DNA of 64,000 bases from Pseudarthrobacter raffinosi (GCF_023913735.1 NZ_JAMXBH010000022.1:19366-83365), one strand, 5' to 3'. Counted from the stretch's first letter, positions 24,942 to 34,213 are shown. Numbers and translations: made by a program. The notes: generated from the sequence alone by a model not told the origin.

Positions 24942-26570
24942 CTAGAAGCCGCCCATGCCGCCCATGTCGTCGCCGCCACCCATGGCCGGAGCGTTCTTCT
25001 CCGGCTTGTCGGCCACTACGGCCTCGGTGGTGAGGAACAGACCGGCAATGGAAGCCGCGTTCTGCAGGGCAGAGCGGGTTACCTTGACCGGGTCGTTGAT
25101 GCCGGCAGCCAGCAGGTCGACGTATTCGCCGGTTGCTGCGTTCAGTCCGTGGCCTGCAGGCAGGCCGCGGACCTTGTCGACAACAACGCCAGGCTCGAGG
25201 CCAGCGTTGAAGGCGATCTGCTTCAGCGGGGCGTCGATGGCAACGCGGACGATGTTCGCACCGGTTGCTTCGTCACCTGTCAGGTTCAGGTTCGCGAACG
25301 CCTTGGCGCCGGCCTGGATCAGTGCAACGCCGCCACCGGCGACAATGCCTTCTTCAACAGCAGCCTTCGCGTTGCGGACAGCGTCCTCAATGCGGTGCTT
25401 GCGTTCCTTGAGCTCAACTTCGGTTGCGGCACCGGCCTTGATGACTGCAACGCCGCCGGCCAGCTTGGCCAGGCGTTCCTGCAGCTTCTCGCGGTCGTAG
25501 TCCGAATCGGAGTTTTCGATCTCGGCACGGATCTGGGAAACGCGGCCAGCGATCTGGTCGGCGTCGCCGGCACCTTCAACGATGGTGGTCTCGTCCTTGG
25601 TGACAACAACCTTGCGGGCGCGTCCCAGGAGTTCCAGTCCGGCGGTCTCCAGCTTGAGTCCGACTTCCTCGGCGATGACCTGGCCACCGGTGAGTACAGC
25701 GATGTCGGCCAGCTGGGCCTTGCGGCGGTCGCCGAAGCCCGGAGCCTTGACGGCAACGGACTTGAAGGTGCCACGGATCTTGTTGACGATCAGGGTGGCC
25801 AGGGCCTCGCCCTCGATGTCCTCGGCAATGATCAGCAGCGGCTTGTTGGACTGCATGACCTTTTCCAGGACAGCAACCAGTTCCTTGACGTTGGAGATCT
25901 TGGAGTTGACGATCAGGATGTACGGGTCCTCAAGGACCGTTTCCTGGCGCTCAGTATCAGTAACGAAGTAAGCGGAGATGTAACCCTTGTCGAAGCGCAT
26001 GCCTTCGGTGAGCTCGAGCTCCAGGCCGAAGGTGTTGGACTCCTCGACGGTGATGACGCCTTCTTTGCCCACCTTGTCCAGGGCTTCAGCGATCAGGGCG
26101 CCGATTTCGTCGTCACCGGCGGAGATGGAGGCAGTAGCCGCAATCTCTTCCTTGGTTTCGATTTCCTTGGCCGAGGCCAGCAGTTCAACCGTGACGGCCG
26201 CGACAGCCTTCTCGATACCGCGCTTGAGGGACAGCGGGTCAGCGCCGGCCGCGACGTTGCGCAGGCCTTCCTTGACCAGGGCCTGCGCCAGCACGGTAGC
26301 CGTGGTGGTGCCGTCGCCAGCGACGTCGTCCGTCTTCTTGGCAACTTCCTTGACCAGCTCAGCGCCGATCTTTTCGTAAGGGTCGTCCAGTTCGATCTCC
26401 TTGGCGATGGAAACACCATCGTTGGTGATCGTGGGGGCGCCCCACTTCTTTTCGAGGACGACGTTGCGTCCACGCGGGCCGAGGGTGACCTTGACGGCGT
26501 CGGCGAGGATGTTCAGGCCCCGCTCAAGACCGCGGCGTGCCTCTTCATCAAATGCAATGATCTTGGCCAT
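24942..26570 (-). CDS. groL: Chaperonin GroEL (GroEL2 type)
   Basis: 60-kDa chaperonin of 542 residues that refolds proteins in an ATP-driven ring. Starts MAKIIAFDEEARRGLERG; contains VTLGPRGRNVVLEKKWG, GDGTTTATVLA and GGGVALIQAG, and ends in the Gly/Met tail MGGMGGF. The tail marks the main actinobacterial GroEL2, not the His-tailed GroEL1. No groES lies beside it, as usual for groEL2. HrcA-type control is indicated by the CIRCE element about 215 bases upstream of the ATG at 26570. Confidence 0.97.
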   Translation of the reverse strand: MAKIIAFDEEARRGLERGLNILADAVKVTLGPRGRNVVLEKKWGAPTITNDGVSIAKEIELDDPYEKIGAELVKEVAKKTDDVAGDGTTTATVLAQALVKEGLRNVAAGADPLSLKRGIEKAVAAVTVELLASAKEIETKEEIAATASISAGDDEIGALIAEALDKVGKEGVITVEESNTFGLELELTEGMRFDKGYISAYFVTDTERQETVLEDPYILIVNSKISNVKELVAVLEKVMQSNKPLLIIAEDIEGEALATLIVNKIRGTFKSVAVKAPGFGDRRKAQLADIAVLTGGQVIAEEVGLKLETAGLELLGRARKVVVTKDETTIVEGAGDADQIAGRVSQIRAEIENSDSDYDREKLQERLAKLAGGVAVIKAGAATEVELKERKHRIEDAVRNAKAAVEEGIVAGGGVALIQAGAKAFANLNLTGDEATGANIVRVAIDAPLKQIAFNAGLEPGVVVDKVRGLPAGHGLNAATGEYVDLLAAGINDPVKVTRSALQNAASIAGLFLTTEAVVADKPEKNAPAMGGGDDMGGMGGF

Positions 26571-26767
26571 AACGGCAGTAGTCCTTTCGGGACAGTCGTT
26601 AAGAATGAACCTCACTGCAGTGCCCGCGACGGACGATCCTTCACCGGCGGCCTCTGTATGCCGCGGCTGGGGATCTCACTCCAGCTAGGTATTTCTCTCG
26701 CTCCACGACCCGCCGCCAAGCTCCGCTGCCGGAAAAACCGGACGTTGCTTTAGCAGTCGGTACGTAA

Positions 26768-26811
26768 GAGTGCTAACTCAATAATTAGCACTCCCTAGGT
26801 GAGAGTGCAAG
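26768..26811 (-). promoter_or_regulatory. CIRCE element with an extra half-site (HrcA operator)
   Basis: TTAGCACTC (26785-26793), nine bases, then GAGTGCAAG (26803-26811) make one CIRCE with two or three mismatches in one arm. A further perfect half-site GAGTGCTAA at 26768-26776 forms a second inverted pair with the middle one, 8 bases apart. HrcA represses heat-shock genes through this element. Confidence 0.9.
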
Positions 26812-26862
26812 CGAAAGACCCCGCAAATCGCCCTGTCAGGGCGACCCGTTCGCCATTGGCGA

Positions 26863-28143
26863 TCAGCCTGCGGCCCGGCCCGCAGCCTCACGGCCGCTGA
26901 GCACTGCCTTGTTGTCCGCGCCGTACGTGAACACCATGTAATTGGCAGTGGTGATGTCACCGTTGGAATCGAAGGCAACCGGCCCCGATTCGCCGTCGTA
27001 ATTAATGCCTGCCCCGGTCTTCAGGACAGCGAGGCACTCGGTGTAGGACAGGCACGGCTTGGTGGCCGGGCCAGAGGCCTTCGCGGCGGGCTGCCCGCCA
27101 ACTGTCCCGCCGGACACGGCGATCAGGTTGGCGGCGATGGAGCGGCCGGCATCGTCGTCAGCCTTCGCTGCCGCCAGGGCCGCGAGGTTCACGGCGTCGT
27201 AGGTCTCGGCGGCGAACGAAAGGTCTTTCAATGCAGGGTTGACCGAAACAAGCCGTGCTTGGAAGTCCGCGGACGGCAGCAGGCCTGGCACCACTGCACG
27301 GGCGCCGTCGAGGGCCTTGGATCCCACCCCCGAACCGTATTGGGCGAAGGCGCCGTCGCTCAGGATGATGCTCTTGCCCGAGATCCCAGCGTTATTGAGC
27401 TCGGCGATGGCGCCCTGGGCATCGCCCCTGGCGATGAGCACCACGGCGTCAGGCGTGGCAGCCTTGGCAGCAGCTGCCGCGTTCCCGGCGTCGCCGGGCT
27501 TGAAGGCGGTGGTGGAGACAGTCTCCAGGCCGGCGTTCTTGGCGGCGCCGGTCACCGCGACCGAAACGTCCTTTCCGTAGCTAGAGTCCTGGTAGACCAC
27601 GGCAAGGCCCTTGGCGCCGCCGTCCTTGGCCAGTTTCACCAGCACCGAGGCCTGTGCAACGTCCGCGGCCGCCGTCCTGAAGTAGTAGCCGCCGCTCTTG
27701 AAGCGGGACAGGCCGGCAGCGGAGTTGGCCGGCGAGACGAGCGGGACCCGCGCAGCCGAGAGGACGTCGATGGCGGCAGCGGCGTGACTCGAATCCGTGG
27801 GACCGATCACTGCATCAACCTTGGCTGAGGCCAGATTCCTGGCCTGGGCATCGGCGCCTTCACCGGCGCCTACCACCAGGTCAACAAGCCTGCCCTTGTG
27901 ACCGCCGGCCGCATTGATTTCCTTGATGGCCAGTTGGGCCGCAGCGAGCTGCGAGTCGTTGAGGAAGGCCTGCCCCCCTGCGCTGTCCTGGATCAGCCCG
28001 ATCCGCAGCGTGCCGTCACCGGACGCTTCAGCGGATTCAACGCGGGCGTTGCCGCCTGCCCCGGCACAGCCGGCCAGGGCCAGCAGGACGGCCGCCCCTG
28101 TGGCTGTGCGGACGATTGTTGAACGCAAGCTGCGGGAGATCAC
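26863..28143 (-). CDS. ABC substrate-binding lipoprotein, branched-chain amino-acid type
   Basis: Exported type I periplasmic-binding protein of 426 residues. The lipobox is LALAGC near residues 20-25. The mature part begins TLRIGLIQDSAGG, then AIKEINAAGG, VDAVIGPTDSSH and SPANSAAG, typical of the Leu/Ile/Val-binding fold. No permease or ATPase genes are adjacent, so partners must be elsewhere or it acts as a receptor. The GTG start at 28143 overlaps the stop of the cold-shock gene (GTGA), an unusual coupling. Confidence 0.88.
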   Translation of the reverse strand: MISRSLRSTIVRTATGAAVLLALAGCAGAGGNARVESAEASGDGTLRIGLIQDSAGGQAFLNDSQLAAAQLAIKEINAAGGHKGRLVDLVVGAGEGADAQARNLASAKVDAVIGPTDSSHAAAAIDVLSAARVPLVSPANSAAGLSRFKSGGYYFRTAAADVAQASVLVKLAKDGGAKGLAVVYQDSSYGKDVSVAVTGAAKNAGLETVSTTAFKPGDAGNAAAAAKAATPDAVVLIARGDAQGAIAELNNAGISGKSIILSDGAFAQYGSGVGSKALDGARAVVPGLLPSADFQARLVSVNPALKDLSFAAETYDAVNLAALAAAKADDDAGRSIAANLIAVSGGTVGGQPAAKASGPATKPCLSYTECLAVLKTGAGINYDGESGPVAFDSNGDITTANYMVFTYGADNKAVLSGREAAGRAAG

Positions 28144-28346
28144 TGCGTGGGCCGGACGTTTTCTGCCTGCGGGCCCTTCTCGCCTTCACCGACTTCAAGC
28201 TCCACGCGCTGGCCCTCATCCAGGGCCCGGTAACCTTCGCCCTCAATGGCCGACCAGTGCACAAAGACATCGTCCCCGGAGCCGTCCACCGTAATAAAGC
28301 CGTAGCCCTTTTCGGCGTTGAACCACTTAACCGTTCCCAATGCCAT
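28140..28346 (-). CDS. Cold-shock protein (CspA family)
   Basis: RNA chaperone of 68 residues. RNP1 is KGYGFITV and RNP2 is DVFVHWSAI, both standard. MALGTVKWFNAEKG is the typical N-terminus, so ATG 28346 is the start, not the ATG three codons earlier. The next gene, a binding lipoprotein, starts inside its stop codon. Confidence 0.95.
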   Translation of the reverse strand: MALGTVKWFNAEKGYGFITVDGSGDDVFVHWSAIEGEGYRALDEGQRVELEVGEGEKGPQAENVRPTQ

Positions 28347-28504
28347 GATGTCCACTCTTTTCCGTCGTGCCGTCGGTCCCTGTCGGAAGTGTGCCGCTTG
28401 TTACGGACCGAAGCCTGAAATCACTCTAGCGACAAGCCATCCGGCGGGCCGAACCACACGGCCGCTCCGGGGCCCAAAAGTTACTCAGGCGTGACCGCGA
28501 GACG

Positions 28505-29122
28505 CTACTGGTAGCCCGGCCCCAGGACAACAACCAACGGCACCTGGAAGTCCTGGCTCTCCACCAGAGTAGGGATGTTCAGGAGTTCGGAGACTGCTTC
28601 GGCGTTGGCTTTCTGCGCCGGGCCCGAGTAGAAGATCGCGGATGTTTGCTGCGGAGCGCCGCCCCAGTTCCCCACCTGGCCCAGCGTCCAGCCATCGGCC
28701 TGGACCATAGAGCTGATGCGTCCGGCGAGCCCGGCCTTACCGGAGGCGTTGTAGATGGCCACGCCCTGGGTCTTGTCCAGCACAACCGCGGAGGGAATGT
28801 TACTGGGCGAAGCGCTGGGCTCGGCGTCAGGGCTATTAGAGGGCTCCGGGTCCGTGGAGGCTTCAGCGGTGGCCGACGGTGCCGCGCTTGCCTCGGGGGC
28901 CGCGGTTGATTCCAGGCTGGTGGAGGCTTCACTGCCGGCCTGGGTGAACCCGAGCTTGGGAAGGATCAGGAAGGACACCACTCCAATGGCCAATGCCACA
29001 ATCCCCACCGCGAGGATGGGCCACAGCTTGCGGCGGGCAGGCGCCGAGGCCGCACGGTGGACGCCTTGCCGCGAGGCGGACTCCGGAACCTTGTCGAATT
29101 CATCCCGAGCGTATTTGGTCAT
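28505..29122 (-). CDS. LytR_C-domain membrane protein
   Basis: A 205-residue protein: a basic cytoplasmic N-terminus, one membrane helix near residues 35-57 (LWPILAVGIVALAIGVVSF), a Ser/Ala/Glu-rich external linker, and a C-terminal LytR_C domain (GVAIYNASGKAGLAGRISSMV to LVVVLGPGYQ). Such domains occur in cell-wall polymer transferases, but here without the catalytic part. It lies next to DUF3263, a common actinobacterial arrangement. Confidence 0.88.
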   Translation of the reverse strand: MTKYARDEFDKVPESASRQGVHRAASAPARRKLWPILAVGIVALAIGVVSFLILPKLGFTQAGSEASTSLESTAAPEASAAPSATAEASTDPEPSNSPDAEPSASPSNIPSAVVLDKTQGVAIYNASGKAGLAGRISSMVQADGWTLGQVGNWGGAPQQTSAIFYSGPAQKANAEAVSELLNIPTLVESQDFQVPLVVVLGPGYQ

Positions 29123-29173
29123 GGTGGGGAGACGTCCTTGTTGATTGCTGCTGATTGCTCAGCACGAGCGTGG

Positions 29174-29542
29174 TCAGGCGTCGGAACCCAGGCGTCGTGC
29201 AGTGCGTGCCCGGTGACGCGACGTACGTAGTCTACGCAATCTCTTGACCAACATGGGGTCGTGGGCCAGTGCAGCCTCGGTGTCGATGAGGGCGTTGAGC
29301 AGCTGGTAGTAGTGCGTTGCGGACAGATCGAACAGCTCCCTGATGGCCTGTTCCTTGGCCCCGGCGTACTTCCACCACTGCCGCTCGAGTGCCAGCATTT
29401 GCTGGTCGCGCTCGCTCAACGGGGAGTCACGGAGGGTAAAGTCAGCCAGCAAAGAACCGCGCTCCTCCGGCTCCGGCATATATTCCCGAGCAGGTTCCGC
29501 CACGGCACACCCCTTCGCTGGTCTCGCTGAATCACCGGTCAA
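29174..29542 (-). CDS. DUF3263 protein
   Basis: Protein of about 122 residues. The conserved part SERDQQMLALERQWWKYAGAKEQAI (shown in part) and FDLSATHYYQLLNALIDTEAAL identify DUF3263, an actinobacterial family of unknown function with a helix-turn-helix look. A basic tail follows (RLRRLRTSRHRARTARR). I used the TTG at 29542, which has GGGGAGGAG upstream; a GTG at 29503 with AAGGGG is almost as good. Confidence 0.82.
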   Translation of the reverse strand: MTGDSARPAKGCAVAEPAREYMPEPEERGSLLADFTLRDSPLSERDQQMLALERQWWKYAGAKEQAIRELFDLSATHYYQLLNALIDTEAALAHDPMLVKRLRRLRTSRHRARTARRLGSDA

Positions 29543-29636
29543 GTTACTAAATCTCCTCCCCATGCTACGGCGTGAATAACACGGTTGTCATTTGCGCCCC
29601 GACCGCAGCATCAGGCAACCCTGCGAGAATGGGAGC

Positions 29637-30407
29637 GTGTTTGAATCTGACGCGCTGTTCGAACTGACGGCGGACCCGGCGGAGGCCGTTGGCTTTGCCG
29701 AGATGGCCGCCTTGCCGCTCAGTGAGCTGATGGCTGCCGACTGGGCGGAGGCGCTGGGCCCCGTAGAGAGTGAGCTGCGCGGCGTCCTGGGCTTCCTGGC
29801 TGCCGAAGTTGCCGCGGGCCACCGCGTGCTGCCGGCGCCGTCGAACGTTCTGCGCGCCTTCCGGCAGCCGCTGGCTGGCGTGAAGGTCCTGGTAGTGGGC
29901 CAAGACCCCTACCCCACGCCGGGCCACGCGATCGGCCTGTCCTTTGCCGTTGACGGGCGGACCCGCCCCATCCCGCGGAGCCTCGCGAATATCTACCGTG
30001 AGCTGGAGTCTGACCTCGGCCTTCCGGCGCGCGTCCACGGCGACCTGTCCGCCTGGGCAAGCCAAGGGGTCCTGCTGCTTAACCGGGTCATGAGCGTCCG
30101 CGCCGGGGCAGCCGGCTCCCACCGGGGCAAAGGCTGGGAGGCCATCACGACGGCGGCAGTCACCGCGGTGGCCAGCCGGCGCACTTCCGACGGCGGGCCG
30201 TCGCCGCTGGTGGCGGTGCTGTGGGGCAAGGACGCGGAGAGCGTCCGGCCCCTCCTGCCCGGCGCGGCGGTCGTGTCCAGCGCCCACCCCAGCCCGCTGT
30301 CGGCGTCGCGCGGATTCTTCGGCTCCCGGCCCTTCAGCACCATCAACCAACTGCTGCAGGACCAGGGATGCCCTGGCGTAACCTGGGAACTCCCTCCGGT
30401 CCCTTAG
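29637..30407 (+). CDS. ung: Uracil-DNA glycosylase
   Basis: Removes uracil from DNA at the start of base-excision repair. The 256-residue protein has the catalytic Asp in VVGQDPYPTPGHAIGLSF, the loop LLNRVMSVRAG and the second active-site motif HPSPLSASRGFFGSRPFS. The start is a GTG at 29637. The stop codon lies inside the iron box that controls the next gene. Confidence 0.95.
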   Translation: MFESDALFELTADPAEAVGFAEMAALPLSELMAADWAEALGPVESELRGVLGFLAAEVAAGHRVLPAPSNVLRAFRQPLAGVKVLVVGQDPYPTPGHAIGLSFAVDGRTRPIPRSLANIYRELESDLGLPARVHGDLSAWASQGVLLLNRVMSVRAGAAGSHRGKGWEAITTAAVTAVASRRTSDGGPSPLVAVLWGKDAESVRPLLPGAAVVSSAHPSPLSASRGFFGSRPFSTINQLLQDQGCPGVTWELPPVP

Positions 30408-30422
30408 CTTAGGCTTGCCTTA
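30404..30422 (+). promoter_or_regulatory. DtxR/IdeR iron box
   Basis: TTAGCTTAGGCTTGCCTTA matches the 19-base DtxR/IdeR consensus at about 15 positions. It overlaps the ung stop codon and ends on the first base of the next ATG. That position suits direct repression, or a nearly leaderless transcript. A regulator of this family is encoded at 10473-11168. Confidence 0.78.
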
Positions 30423-31261
30423 TGAGCACTCTTCCGGCCGCCACCAACGCCACGAAAAAAACACGTCCGCAGATCGATCTCACGGTCATCCGACGGGAAG
30501 AACTCTCGCCATACATGGTCAGGATCGTGGCCGGCGGCGAAGGTTTTGCCGCCTACGTGAACAACACCTTCGTGGACCGCTACATCAAAATCGTCTTCCC
30601 GCAGCCCGGCGTTGACTATGCCCAGCCCCTGGACCTGTGGACCATCCGCGAAACCATGCCCCGCGAGCAGTGGCCCTTCACCCGCACCTACACGGTCCGC
30701 TGGGTGGACACCGAGGCCCAGGAACTCGCCATCGACTTTGTGATCCACGGCGACGAAGGGCTGGCCGGCCCTTGGGCGGCTGCCGCCAAGCCCGGGGACA
30801 CCTTCACCTTCACCGGCCCGGGCGGCGCCTACAACCCGGCGCCTGACGCTGACTGGTACCTCTTTGCCGGCGATGAAGCCGCACTTCCTGCGATCGCCGC
30901 CGCCATCGAATCGCTGCCGGCGGAAGCGACCGGCCTGGCGTATATCGAGGTGGACAGCGACGCCGACATCCAGCCCCTCGCGTCCCCGGCGGGCGTTAAG
31001 GTGACCTGGCTGCGCCGCCACGGCGCGCCGGCAGGCGCCGGGGACCTCCTCGTCTCAGCGGTGGCCGACGCCGAATGGCCCACTGGCCGCGTTGACGTTT
31101 TTGCCCATGGCGAGCGCGGCTACATGAAGAGCCTGCGGGACGTGTTTTTCGTCCAGCGCGGCCTGGAACGGAGCCAGGTTTCGCTGTCCGGCTACTGGGC
31201 CCAGGGCCGGGTGGAGGACGACTTCCAGGCGGAGAAGAAACTGCCCGTGGGGAAGATCTAA
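30422..31261 (+). CDS. Siderophore-interacting protein (NAD(P)H-dependent ferric-siderophore reductase)
   Basis: Flavoprotein of 279 residues that releases iron from imported ferric siderophores by reduction. The FAD-binding part has FTRTYTVRWVD with the RTYT signature, followed by GPWAAAAKPGD and GPGGAY. The second half (WYLFAGDEAALPAIAAAIE) is the reductase domain, and GYWAQGRVEDDF closes it. Iron repression is indicated by the box overlapping its start. No siderophore transporter or synthesis gene is adjacent. Confidence 0.92.
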   Translation: MSTLPAATNATKKTRPQIDLTVIRREELSPYMVRIVAGGEGFAAYVNNTFVDRYIKIVFPQPGVDYAQPLDLWTIRETMPREQWPFTRTYTVRWVDTEAQELAIDFVIHGDEGLAGPWAAAAKPGDTFTFTGPGGAYNPAPDADWYLFAGDEAALPAIAAAIESLPAEATGLAYIEVDSDADIQPLASPAGVKVTWLRRHGAPAGAGDLLVSAVADAEWPTGRVDVFAHGERGYMKSLRDVFFVQRGLERSQVSLSGYWAQGRVEDDFQAEKKLPVGKI

Positions 31262-31283
31262 GCAGGGAAGATCTGAGCTGTAC

Positions 31284-32771
31284 CTAGCGGCGCCGGGCGC
31301 GTCGCCGTTCGTTGCTGGCCAGGCTGCCCGTCAACGGCCGGGCCAGGGTGTCGCCGAGGACAATGCCGGCCGCTGTGCCCAGGACGATCGCGCCGGCGTT
31401 GAGCATGCCGCCAGCGCCGAGGAGGATTTCGGATTCCTCGATGGTCAGCACATACATCGAGCGGAAAATGGTCAGCCCGGGCAGCAGGATCAGGGCCGCC
31501 GGGACGGCCACCACCAGCTGCGGTGCGCCCATCTTCAACGCCACCACCCGCGCCAGCAGGCCAATCACAACGGCGGCGAGCGCCGGGGAGAACCGGTCAC
31601 CGACGCCGAGGGACGCGGCACCCAGCAGCACAAGGTAGCCCACGACGCCCACGCCCGCGGTAGGCAGCAGCAGCTCCCAGGAGGTCTGCTCCGTCACGCC
31701 GATGGCCATCACGGCGACGGCAATAAAGATCACCAGGACCCAGAGGTCGTAGGCTGGCGGGAATGTCTGGGTAACGCTAATGGGCTGCATTCCGGTCATC
31801 GCGCCCACCACAAAGGCCACCGCGATCCCGGCCACAATCGCACCAAAGGTCAGCAAGGTGGACAGAAACCGGCCCGCTGCGGTCACGGGGAACCCGTTGA
31901 TGGCATCCTGGACCGAGGAGACCAGGCGCCCGGTGGGCAGCAGCAGGAGGATGCCGCCCACCACCACAATCGCCGGGGCGTTGGTGAGTTCAAAGCGCCA
32001 CAACAGCAGCGCGGTGAGTGTAACGCCGAAGGAGCATGCCGCCGTCGTAAAGAAGTCCGGAACCCGCCACCGGCCCAGCTGGCGGGCGAGCAGGCTGACA
32101 CCGATGTTGGCCACGAAGGCAATGCCCGAGGACACCGGCCCGCCGCCGAGCACACCCACAAAGACTGCGGCGAACACGCCGAACGCTATGGTGACCATCC
32201 AGCGCGGGAACGGTTTGGGGCTGGTGATGGCCTCGTCCAGCCGGCGGATGGCTTCATCGCGCCCCACTCCCCCGGCCACGATGTCCGTCACCAGCCGGTG
32301 TACTTTGGCCAGCCCGGCATAGTTGTTGGTCCAGGACCGCACAACCCGAAGCAGCGAGATGGGCGTCTGGTCCTTGGGCGCATAGTTGATGGCCACCGAC
32401 TGGTTGGTGATGTCCACTTCGATGTTTTTCAGCCCCAGCGCCGCGGTGACGGCAATAATGCTCGTCTCCACTTCCAGGGCTCCTGCCCCGTACCGGAACA
32501 TGGTCTCGGCCAGGTGCAGGGAAAAGTCCAGGGTCTTGCGTGCGGACGTGTCCACGCCTCCCACCTGGATCATGGGGTTGGCGTAGGGGCTTCCGGCGAG
32601 CCTGTCCACAATGCTCAGTGGCGCCGTCGGCGGGTTCTCCCCCCGCACCAGGCGCCGCAGCATCCTCTTCGCCGCCGCATCCTGGTGGATTTGGGAGGGG
32701 GTGAGAGGCTCTGTTTTGGGCAGACCGTCGGTGGGAGGCCTGCGCCTTGGGTTTTCAGGTCGATCGTTCAC
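31284..32771 (-). CDS. ThrE-family threonine/serine exporter
   Basis: Membrane exporter of 495 residues in the ThrE family (fused YjjP and YjjB halves). The soluble N-terminal half contains ETMFRYGAGALEVETSI and VHRLVTDIVAGG, and about ten hydrophobic segments follow from residue 195. Proton-driven export of threonine and serine is known for the family. The start is GTG 32771 with GGAGGAG upstream. It lies 39 bases after the first femX-like gene on the same strand, so it may share its transcript. Confidence 0.9.
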   Translation of the reverse strand: MNDRPENPRRRPPTDGLPKTEPLTPSQIHQDAAAKRMLRRLVRGENPPTAPLSIVDRLAGSPYANPMIQVGGVDTSARKTLDFSLHLAETMFRYGAGALEVETSIIAVTAALGLKNIEVDITNQSVAINYAPKDQTPISLLRVVRSWTNNYAGLAKVHRLVTDIVAGGVGRDEAIRRLDEAITSPKPFPRWMVTIAFGVFAAVFVGVLGGGPVSSGIAFVANIGVSLLARQLGRWRVPDFFTTAACSFGVTLTALLLWRFELTNAPAIVVVGGILLLLPTGRLVSSVQDAINGFPVTAAGRFLSTLLTFGAIVAGIAVAFVVGAMTGMQPISVTQTFPPAYDLWVLVIFIAVAVMAIGVTEQTSWELLLPTAGVGVVGYLVLLGAASLGVGDRFSPALAAVVIGLLARVVALKMGAPQLVVAVPAALILLPGLTIFRSMYVLTIEESEILLGAGGMLNAGAIVLGTAAGIVLGDTLARPLTGSLASNERRRARRR

Positions 32772-32810
32772 CTTGGTGCTCCTCCCTTTCTGGCAGTTCG
32801 TGGTTTGGTG

Positions 32811-34127
32811 TTAGGCCTGGCGCTTCAGTGGCAGTTTGCCCAGCAGGGTGCGCGCCGCCGCGATGGCCGCTCGGAACAGGCGGTTGGCCTGGAAGGCTAC
32901 CGGCCGCACCGGCATCACGAAGTCACCCAGCAGCTGGACCACGTCGCCGCCGAAGCCCTTCTTGAACTCGTAGCCGCCGTGGCCTTCTTCGTCCTGTCCC
33001 TGGATGCCGAAGGTGCCGTAGAAGTTGTAGCGCGAGTAGCCCTTGTCCAGCGCGTGCAGCAGCATCCCCCAGTACAGCGAGGTGGCGCCGTTGAAGTAGA
33101 TGTAGTCCTGCTTGGTGCCGCCGATGACGCAGACCACCTCGTCGCCGAAGCAGACGAAGTGAATGGCGGCTACTGTTGCCACTCCCACCGAGTCCGGGAA
33201 CCGCTCGATGTCCTTGAGGCTGCGCTCGTAGCTGTCCACGAGGTCCTGGACCACTTTGAGGCGGTTGGCCTTCTTTTTGCTGCCGGTCTCTTCCACTTCA
33301 CGGCGGAGTTCGGCTGCGGACGCGGATTCCGCTTCCAGCCGTTCGGTGATGGACTTCCGGTACGCGGGGATGTCGATCTTGGCCATCATGAGTTTGGTGA
33401 ACTCGGCCGAGGTGGTCCGCAGGAGCTGGTCGTAGTATTCGCGTTCCCGGTAGAAGAAGCCCCTCTCGTCCCCCGCCGTGCTCAGCGCATAGTAGAACTC
33501 GTCGAGGGTCTCAAGGGTGGCCTGCTCCAGGAACACGCCGTTCTTTTCAGCCTTCCGGATGGCCTTCCGTGTCCGGTAGCTGGTGCCCATGATGAGCTCC
33601 TCGGCGTCCGTGATGCCGTCGAGCTGCTTGATGAACATCCAGTTCACGTTGGTGAAGTTCATGTCCGAGCCTTGGTGTTCAAGACCCAGGCCCGCCAGTT
33701 CCGCCACGAGCGGCCTGTTGTCCACGATCTCGGGGTGTTCGGCGCCGTCGGCATCGCGGGCGATGTACGTCAGGTTCGGGGAAATCCGGAGTTCGGCAGC
33801 CTTGCGTTCCGCGGCGCGTTCCTTAAGGAGTCCGACGACGTCACGCACCAGTGCGGAGTCTGTGTAGTCCAGGAGGGGGCCCTTGGCGCACTCGCACACC
33901 TTGTAGCCCCAGCGGTTGGTGGTGAAGTTCAGTTTCCCGGCAGCGACCAGGTCGCCGTCGCGCCTTACACCGAACAGTTCCACTGACTGACCGCGGGCAC
34001 GCTGGAAACGGGTGAAGTCAGCGGACTGGATGAAGTTGTTTTGCGGATGCTTGAGGGAGAAGGACTCAAACTCGGCATCGCTGAGGACGCTGAGCTCGAG
34101 TCCGGCTCCGGCCTTGGTTGGATTCAC
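32811..34127 (-). CDS. FemX/FemAB-like aminoacyltransferase for peptidoglycan bridges, copy 1
   Basis: Uses aminoacyl-tRNA to add amino acids to the lipid II stem peptide. The 438-residue protein has the two-lobe Fem fold; NNFIQSADFTRFQRARG opens it and IYFNGATSLYWGMLLHALDKG with YNFYGTFG marks the second lobe. A helical coiled-coil insertion (residues 240-310, ESASAAELRREVEETGSKKK) is present, as in true Fem enzymes. Start GTG 34127 with GAGG 8 bases upstream. Which amino acid it adds cannot be read from sequence; Ala, Ser, Thr or Gly are all possible. Confidence 0.9.
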   Translation of the reverse strand: MNPTKAGAGLELSVLSDAEFESFSLKHPQNNFIQSADFTRFQRARGQSVELFGVRRDGDLVAAGKLNFTTNRWGYKVCECAKGPLLDYTDSALVRDVVGLLKERAAERKAAELRISPNLTYIARDADGAEHPEIVDNRPLVAELAGLGLEHQGSDMNFTNVNWMFIKQLDGITDAEELIMGTSYRTRKAIRKAEKNGVFLEQATLETLDEFYYALSTAGDERGFFYREREYYDQLLRTTSAEFTKLMMAKIDIPAYRKSITERLEAESASAAELRREVEETGSKKKANRLKVVQDLVDSYERSLKDIERFPDSVGVATVAAIHFVCFGDEVVCVIGGTKQDYIYFNGATSLYWGMLLHALDKGYSRYNFYGTFGIQGQDEEGHGGYEFKKGFGGDVVQLLGDFVMPVRPVAFQANRLFRAAIAAARTLLGKLPLKRQA

Positions 34128-34213
34128 GGAAATAACCTCATCTATGGCTGGGCTGCCGACTGGGGCAGGCGCTGGCCTTCGTGGTGTGGATGGTGAGAGT
34201 GGCTGGTGGGCGG

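Noticed and set aside
25149..26753. Long plus-strand frame opposite groL
   Set aside because: Antisense artefact of groL, and it would run across the HrcA region.
32298..33986. Plus-strand frame over the thrE-like and femX-like genes
   Set aside because: It spans two well-supported minus-strand genes and has no motif.
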